Below, piece after piece: positions 14,146 to 17,966 of a stretch of DNA of 17,966 nucleotides (position 1 is the first letter of the stretch; every line of letters starts with the position of its first letter). Under the pieces are notes generated by a model that did not search any database, was not told the origin of the DNA, and worked only from the letters and a program-made list of their open reading frames with translations. Origin of the DNA: Dorea sp. CAG:317 (GTDB lineage Bacteria > Bacillota > Clostridia > Lachnospirales > Lachnospiraceae); NCBI GenBank assembly GCA_000433535.1, contig FR892680.1, positions 34,806 to 52,771 on the forward strand, given 5' to 3'. The translations under genes were made by a program, and so were the position numbers.

Positions 14146-16157
14146 TAGATTTCACCCTCCTGTTGTATTTTTTTATATATCATCCGATAGAAAATCTCCA
14201 CTGCCACACAATTGACTGCAAAATATATGACTGAAACACCGATCCACCATTTCCAATATCCACTCCACACTGCTCTTCCTCCTGCAATCGTCCCTTTCAG
14301 ACAGCACCCAGAATAGAGCAATGCCAGTAACAACGCCACTCCCAGCGAAAACCACATTTCTCCGGCAATCTCGCGGTGAAGGTTCTGCTTGCATTTCTTG
14401 GCTCTTGTTCCAAGGTCGTAGAGTAATTGATATTTTCTCCGGTAATCTCTATAACGAGTAAGAAGATTTAAACCAAAAATAAAAATACTGCACAGGAATA
14501 AATCAAGTCCTATAATCACTCCACACACCAGATAAAATAAAACATTACCCCGAACCATATTAATCACCTGTGAAGTGTCATAAAAATGCGACCTCTGAAA
14601 TGTTCCCATTTCTTTTTGTGTTTTAATACCATATTCCTCTGCATATTGTTGCAATTCAACTCCCGCCTGTTTTCTTGTCTCTTCAGGGAAATTCATCAAA
14701 AACAGTTCGGTCGGTTCTGATTCATTCTCACAAAATCCTCTCCAACACGTTTCAAAATATTCATCAGAAAATACAAACAGACTCTCTCCTATAATAGAAC
14801 CCGGCCATGAATTCGGCAACACAGACCGCGAATAGTCCCCCAACACATTTTCTGAAATCTGGTATTTGACAACAAACGTATTTTCCTCCGCGTAGTTTTC
14901 TGATACTGACTGACCACGCGCTAATAAAAATTGGTTGTTTGTATATTTCCCCGGATACAAATGTAAATACTCTATTTTACTTTCACACTCTTTTCTTTTA
15001 TTGCTTTTTCTATTTGGAGCGCTGAATAAAATTTCCTGTCCTTTTAAATCAATAGTTTCTCCCGTCAATTTTTCATAGCTTTCTTCCGAAATTCCAATAT
15101 TCTCATCAAAATCGTATACTCTGATCATCGGAAGCTTTTCTAAAGACCCACCATACTTATTTACAATCTCCATTACTGAATTTTCATTCTTTTCTCTGTC
15201 CATCCACACATAATCAGACCGGTATTTTTCTTCTTCACCGCCAATCGGCAGACAGTTTGCTATCCAGTTAGCCGCATATCCCAGAACAAAAAAATGAATA
15301 CAAAAAAGCACGCTGATAATGATAACACTATTAATATATTTACTATATAATCCATTTATCCATACAAGCTGATGATAATATGCCTCCCTTTTTTTCAATC
15401 CTACAAGCACCATTCCTAATACGGCAATCACCAGAATCATCCCCGCAAATACCCAGAGGAAATGGGAATAGAACCAAGGCCAGTCACCTTGAAGATAAAG
15501 TGCGTAAGCTATCAATACAAAACCGATACTTACCAGAGCCCCTAACCCCCACCATTTACTTTCCGGTCTTTTTTCATTCGCATGAATGGTATCTCTTATA
15601 TCTCCAATGTTTTTATCCTCCAACCACGTTAAAATTCCCAAAAAGACAATGAAAGCTGTTACAATGCAAACGTAAAAGGTTCTTTTGATTGCTTCTGCCC
15701 CCATCCCCTGCATCGAAAAGGATGCTATTGTATAACGATTTATAATATGAACAACACATAATAACAATCCTTTTCCAAGCAACAGTCCAATGGCAAAAGA
15801 AACAATCCAATTCGCCAGATATTCCAAACCAAGCATTGCTAAAAACCTTCTGTTTCTCATTCCCAAGGTCATATACATACTGTAATCCTGAATCCGAAGC
15901 CATATGTAATTTTTAAATGCTATGAACATCATAAATACAGATACCAGTGTAATTACAACACAAGATAACAAAAGATCCCACTGAATATCTGAAAACAAAA
16001 CTTCAACTGCATTATTCTCTATCCCTGCCTGTGTAAAAAGTGTCATAATGCTCCAAAAAAGGTAGATCATTGACACCGTAAGAACATTGCACAAACTGTA
16101 GATCATGTACTTTCCAAGGTTCTTTTTGTAATTTTTTATAATGATTCTGACAAACAT
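14145..16157 (-). CDS. FtsX-like ABC transporter permease, BceB-like
   Basis: A 670-residue membrane protein with the BceB arrangement: seven helices in the N-terminal half (about 17-40, 58-82, 107-130, 158-178, 203-223, 231-253, 275-300), a large extracellular domain of about 235 residues (about 300-535), then three helices to the end. The YIWLRIQDYSMYMTLGMRNRRF stretch at 84-105 matches the FtsX-domain coupling region (compare K-R-EfgmLRalGasrr). The big extracellular domain is the part that in BceB recognises peptide antibiotics such as bacitracin or nisin; substrate here is unknown. The start has GGAAGGGG eight bases upstream and a good promoter. No histidine kinase or response regulator gene of the BceRS type is next to it, which is unusual for this family. 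Confidence 0.88.
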   Translation of the reverse strand: MFVRIIIKNYKKNLGKYMIYSLCNVLTVSMIYLFWSIMTLFTQAGIENNAVEVLFSDIQWDLLLSCVVITLVSVFMMFIAFKNYIWLRIQDYSMYMTLGMRNRRFLAMLGLEYLANWIVSFAIGLLLGKGLLLCVVHIINRYTIASFSMQGMGAEAIKRTFYVCIVTAFIVFLGILTWLEDKNIGDIRDTIHANEKRPESKWWGLGALVSIGFVLIAYALYLQGDWPWFYSHFLWVFAGMILVIAVLGMVLVGLKKREAYYHQLVWINGLYSKYINSVIIISVLFCIHFFVLGYAANWIANCLPIGGEEEKYRSDYVWMDREKNENSVMEIVNKYGGSLEKLPMIRVYDFDENIGISEESYEKLTGETIDLKGQEILFSAPNRKSNKRKECESKIEYLHLYPGKYTNNQFLLARGQSVSENYAEENTFVVKYQISENVLGDYSRSVLPNSWPGSIIGESLFVFSDEYFETCWRGFCENESEPTELFLMNFPEETRKQAGVELQQYAEEYGIKTQKEMGTFQRSHFYDTSQVINMVRGNVLFYLVCGVIIGLDLFLCSIFIFGLNLLTRYRDYRRKYQLLYDLGTRAKKCKQNLHREIAGEMWFSLGVALLLALLYSGCCLKGTIAGGRAVWSGYWKWWIGVSVIYFAVNCVAVEIFYRMIYKKIQQEGEI

Positions 16158-16224
16158 ACGCTTTCCCCTTCCTACACCTCATGTCAGTAATTCTCGTGTC
16201 GAGCCCCACTTTTACTTTATTCTA

Positions 16225-16253
16225 ATCATATATTATTTCCAAAGACTTTACAA
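16225..16253 (-). promoter_or_regulatory. Promoter of the BceAB-like operon
   Basis: On the minus strand TTGTAA (16253-16248) and TATGAT (16230-16225) are separated by 17 bases, about 70 bases upstream of the permease ATG. Just upstream, GTCGG occurs twice 15 bases apart (near 16258-16278), a possible but weak regulator site. Confidence 0.55.
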
Positions 16254-16313
16254 TCATCCGACCATTATTTGCCGACTTTCGGGGGGCATGGATGTTGTCT
16301 TTTATTTAGATCA

Positions 16314-17288
16314 CTATTTCACTAAATGATCTCCACCTTTCATATATAATTCTCCATTTTCACTATAGTACACCGGATTGTCCTCTGCTACTTCAATATA
16401 GATCAGATTTTTAAGATTCTCAAAAGCTTCCGGTGCGATATAGGTAATATTTGCCGGAATATAAATCTCTTCTACCATTTGAGCCAGTTTATCAAAAGCA
16501 TGAGCGTCCACTCCCGTACAGGAATCATCGAAAGGAAGCAACAGCAATCCGTCGGATACCATCTCCGGTTCGCAGTCTATCAAATAACCGCGATCGGATA
16601 ACGTATATGTTTCTGTCTTCCATCCGGCATACAAGGACATGGTACGTCTTTCTCCTTCTGCTCTGTCAAATGGTATCGTACACGCTTCATCCTCATACCA
16701 TCCGGTGAAAATCTTCCCTTCATATACAGGCACCGACAGCTCATCTCCCGCAAAAGAATCTGCGTCAAACGAATAAGAAGCAGCTGCCGGAAACCCTCCA
16801 TTTCCATAACAGGTAACCTCCCACAAGATCGGTGTCCCGGTCTCTTCCGTTGTCGGATTCTCCGTCTCTCCAACTCCCGCATTTTCTGAAGAAACTGTTA
16901 CGGTATCAACTGCTGCATTTACCGCCGCATCGGCATCCATATCATAGAATCCGTTCATTGTATTTTCTTTGCCATCAATTTTCATACTCTCTACAATCAT
17001 CGAATCCGGCAGAAGTGCGGTCTCAATCCTGTCAGCCTTTATCTCCGTCTTCACAAATGGATCTAAGACTCTTTCTTTCAACACATTCCCTTTATCCACA
17101 AATACATCTTCCCCTGCCATAACCGGAAATACTTGTGCGCTATTCTCCGGCTCGTCTGTCACCGAGAACCTCTCTGTCGACACTGCAAGCATATGCAGCA
17201 GCACAATAAGCATTATCCCTGACAGACATTTACGTCCATATTCTCTTACGTTTACTATCGGAACAAATAATCTCAAAGTACCTTCCAT
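16314..17288 (-). CDS. Secreted or membrane-tethered protein with a Listeria-Bacteroides repeat and a BspA-type LRR
   Basis: A 324-residue protein. Residues 20-38 (KCLSGIMLIVLLHMLAVST) form a signal peptide or uncleaved anchor. A low-complexity acidic linker (about 40-152) follows. Residues about 156-224 are one Listeria-Bacteroides (InlB B-type, Flg_new) repeat: WEVTCYGNGGF, FTGWYEDEACTIPFD, MSLYAGW. Residues about 262-324 are a single BspA-like LRR_5 unit: AHAFDKLAQMVEEIYIPANITYIAPEAFENLKNLIYIEVAEDNPVYY. The protein ends right after ELYMKGGDHLVK, which is where family members usually continue with further LRRs. No LPXTG or other wall anchor is present, so tethering would rely on the N-terminal helix. 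Start chosen at 17288 (GAGGTGGG five bases ahead); a longer frame to 17483 is rejected because it runs through the grdD terminator and the TATAAT box at 17322-17317. Function unknown; adhesion or ligand binding is the usual guess. Confidence 0.8.
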   Translation of the reverse strand: MEGTLRLFVPIVNVREYGRKCLSGIMLIVLLHMLAVSTERFSVTDEPENSAQVFPVMAGEDVFVDKGNVLKERVLDPFVKTEIKADRIETALLPDSMIVESMKIDGKENTMNGFYDMDADAAVNAAVDTVTVSSENAGVGETENPTTEETGTPILWEVTCYGNGGFPAAASYSFDADSFAGDELSVPVYEGKIFTGWYEDEACTIPFDRAEGERRTMSLYAGWKTETYTLSDRGYLIDCEPEMVSDGLLLLPFDDSCTGVDAHAFDKLAQMVEEIYIPANITYIAPEAFENLKNLIYIEVAEDNPVYYSENGELYMKGGDHLVK

Positions 17289-17337
17289 AATTTCCCACCT
17301 CACTACGTTTCTTTTCATTATAATACTTTGAGACAGC

Positions 17338-17373
17338 AAAAAAAGTGGCGTCTTGGAACATATCCAAAACGCC
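17338..17373 (-). terminator. Strong rho-independent terminator of grdD
   Basis: An 11-bp stem (17373-17363 with 17357-17347, one G-U pair) with a five-base loop is followed on the minus strand by AC and seven T (17344-17338). It begins 26 bases after the grdD stop. TTTTT at 17376-17380 lets it work weakly on the plus strand too. A TATAAT box for the next gene (17322-17317) follows closely, with no clear -35. Confidence 0.9.
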
Positions 17374-17398
17374 GCTTTTTGTATCCTTCCGGTTTTCA

Positions 17399-17966
17399 TT
17401 AATTGATATAACCGGCTTTCTTCAATTCTTCTTCTGCCTTTGCAAGATTTGCATCTGATACACGGATGATTGGTCCTGTACAACCCATTCCGCTCTCAGC
17501 GTAAATGTTGATCTTCCAAAGAACTTTTACTGCATCCTCAAGATCCATAACCTCAATTCCAGGAATCTGTGCTGTTACAATCTCCTTTGGAGGTTCTTTC
17601 ACATCTTCTTCCGCTGCCGCAGGTTTTGATGCTGCCTTTACTCCATTTAAGATTTCGTCAAATCCAGCTTTCTTCACTGCTGCAAATTCTGCCTTTGCAA
17701 CTTCAAAGACTTTTCCTCTTACAAGCTGTGCTGCATAACGAATTGCATTTGCAATAACCGGAGCGCCACTTGCTCTTGATACGATCATTACAAGCTGCTC
17801 ATAACCTTCGCCGATTCCAGGGCCATAGCCATAGCCTGTTGCTTCAAAGCTTCCGCCTGTATTTGCAGAAGAGAGCATCTTCACAAGAATATTTCCTGTC
17901 AGAGAATCTGTAACCATGATATCAGGAGATGCCTGAAGCACATCATTTCCTCTCATTACACATCCG
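17399..17966 (-). CDS. grdD: Glycine/sarcosine/betaine reductase component C, alpha subunit (3' part, runs off right edge)
   Basis: The last 189 residues of GrdD, open through the right edge (GCVMRGND is in frame before the first visible Met). Component C, GrdC plus GrdD, takes the carboxymethyl-selenoether product on GrdA and releases acetyl phosphate, giving ATP in Stickland fermentation. GrdD is related to PlsX/phosphate acyltransferases, visible in VMRGNDVLQASPDIMVTDSLTGNILVKM. The cysteine in ESGMGCTGPIIRVSD lies 27 residues from the C terminus; this fits the catalytic cysteine reported for the Eubacterium acidaminophilum protein (Cys359, from memory). An Ala/Lys/Pro-rich linker (KAASKPAAAEEDVKEPP) joins the two parts. 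A strong terminator follows, so grdD is the last gene of its operon; grdC and the selenoprotein genes grdA and grdB are expected beyond the window. Confidence 0.93.
   Translation of the reverse strand, partial: GCVMRGNDVLQASPDIMVTDSLTGNILVKMLSSANTGGSFEATGYGYGPGIGEGYEQLVMIVSRASGAPVIANAIRYAAQLVRGKVFEVAKAEFAAVKKAGFDEILNGVKAASKPAAAEEDVKEPPKEIVTAQIPGIEVMDLEDAVKVLWKINIYAESGMGCTGPIIRVSDANLAKAEEELKKAGYIN

Noticed and set aside
17289..17483. N-terminal extension of the LRR protein gene up to 17483
   Set aside because: It would read through the grdD terminator and the TATAAT box, and into the end of grdD; the ATG at 17288 has a fitting ribosome site and gives a signal-peptide-like N terminus.
1..17966. 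CRISPR array, prophage or insertion sequence
   Set aside because: No regularly spaced direct repeats, no transposase, integrase or phage structural genes, and no paired terminal inverted repeats were seen in reading the window.

Overview
The window looks like chromosome of a low-to-mid GC, anaerobic Gram-positive of the class Clostridia, most likely a gut Lachnospiraceae. The evidence is the gene content (DUF5662, DUF1292, a YjjP/YjjB-type exporter, a short UvrD-type helicase, a secreted protein with a Listeria-Bacteroides repeat and a BspA-type leucine-rich repeat), the strong AGGAGG ribosome sites, and the 3' part of grdD at the right edge. GrdD belongs to component C of glycine/sarcosine/betaine reductase, so the organism probably carries out Stickland-type amino acid fermentation. 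This taxonomy is inferred from gene families; no marker gene such as 16S rRNA is present.

Almost everything is on the minus strand; the only plus-strand gene is a small acidic DUF1292 protein. Reading right to left in the direction of transcription: grdD (partial, ending in a strong terminator); a secreted or membrane-tethered LRR protein; a BceAB-like ABC transporter in the order permease then ATPase; a probable operon of a GNAT-YjjP fusion exporter subunit, its YjjB-like partner, gltX (glutamyl-tRNA synthetase) and a UvrD/PcrA-like helicase. The plus-strand DUF1292 gene converges on the helicase. Next come a sugar-binding lipoprotein, a GH13 protein with degenerate catalytic residues and a DUF5662 protein, then a tRNA-Leu with its own promoter and terminator, a hicAB toxin-antitoxin cassette with a repeat-rich operator, a roughly 370-base stretch holding only remnants, an RmlD-like reductase plus a glutamate/aspartate-type symporter (1 nt apart), and the 5' part of a dGTPase-like HD hydrolase running off the left edge.

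Three points deserve most attention. The GH13 protein (5099-6790) keeps clear isoamylase/GlgX framework motifs but has lost all three catalytic carboxylates (N, H and T at the expected D, E and D positions). The exporter subunit at 12099-13328 carries a full GNAT acetyltransferase domain fused to its N terminus. The tRNA-Leu has an AAG anticodon, which is unusual in bacteria and would imply A34-to-inosine editing by TadA. Smaller points are the four-site hicAB operator, a terminator embedded in the coding sequence of the convergent helicase, and a 16-bp repeat that supplies both the stop codon of one gene and the leader of gltX. I do not see a clearly new multi-gene defence or mobile system; the best candidate for something undescribed is the pseudoenzyme operon at 4481-7817.
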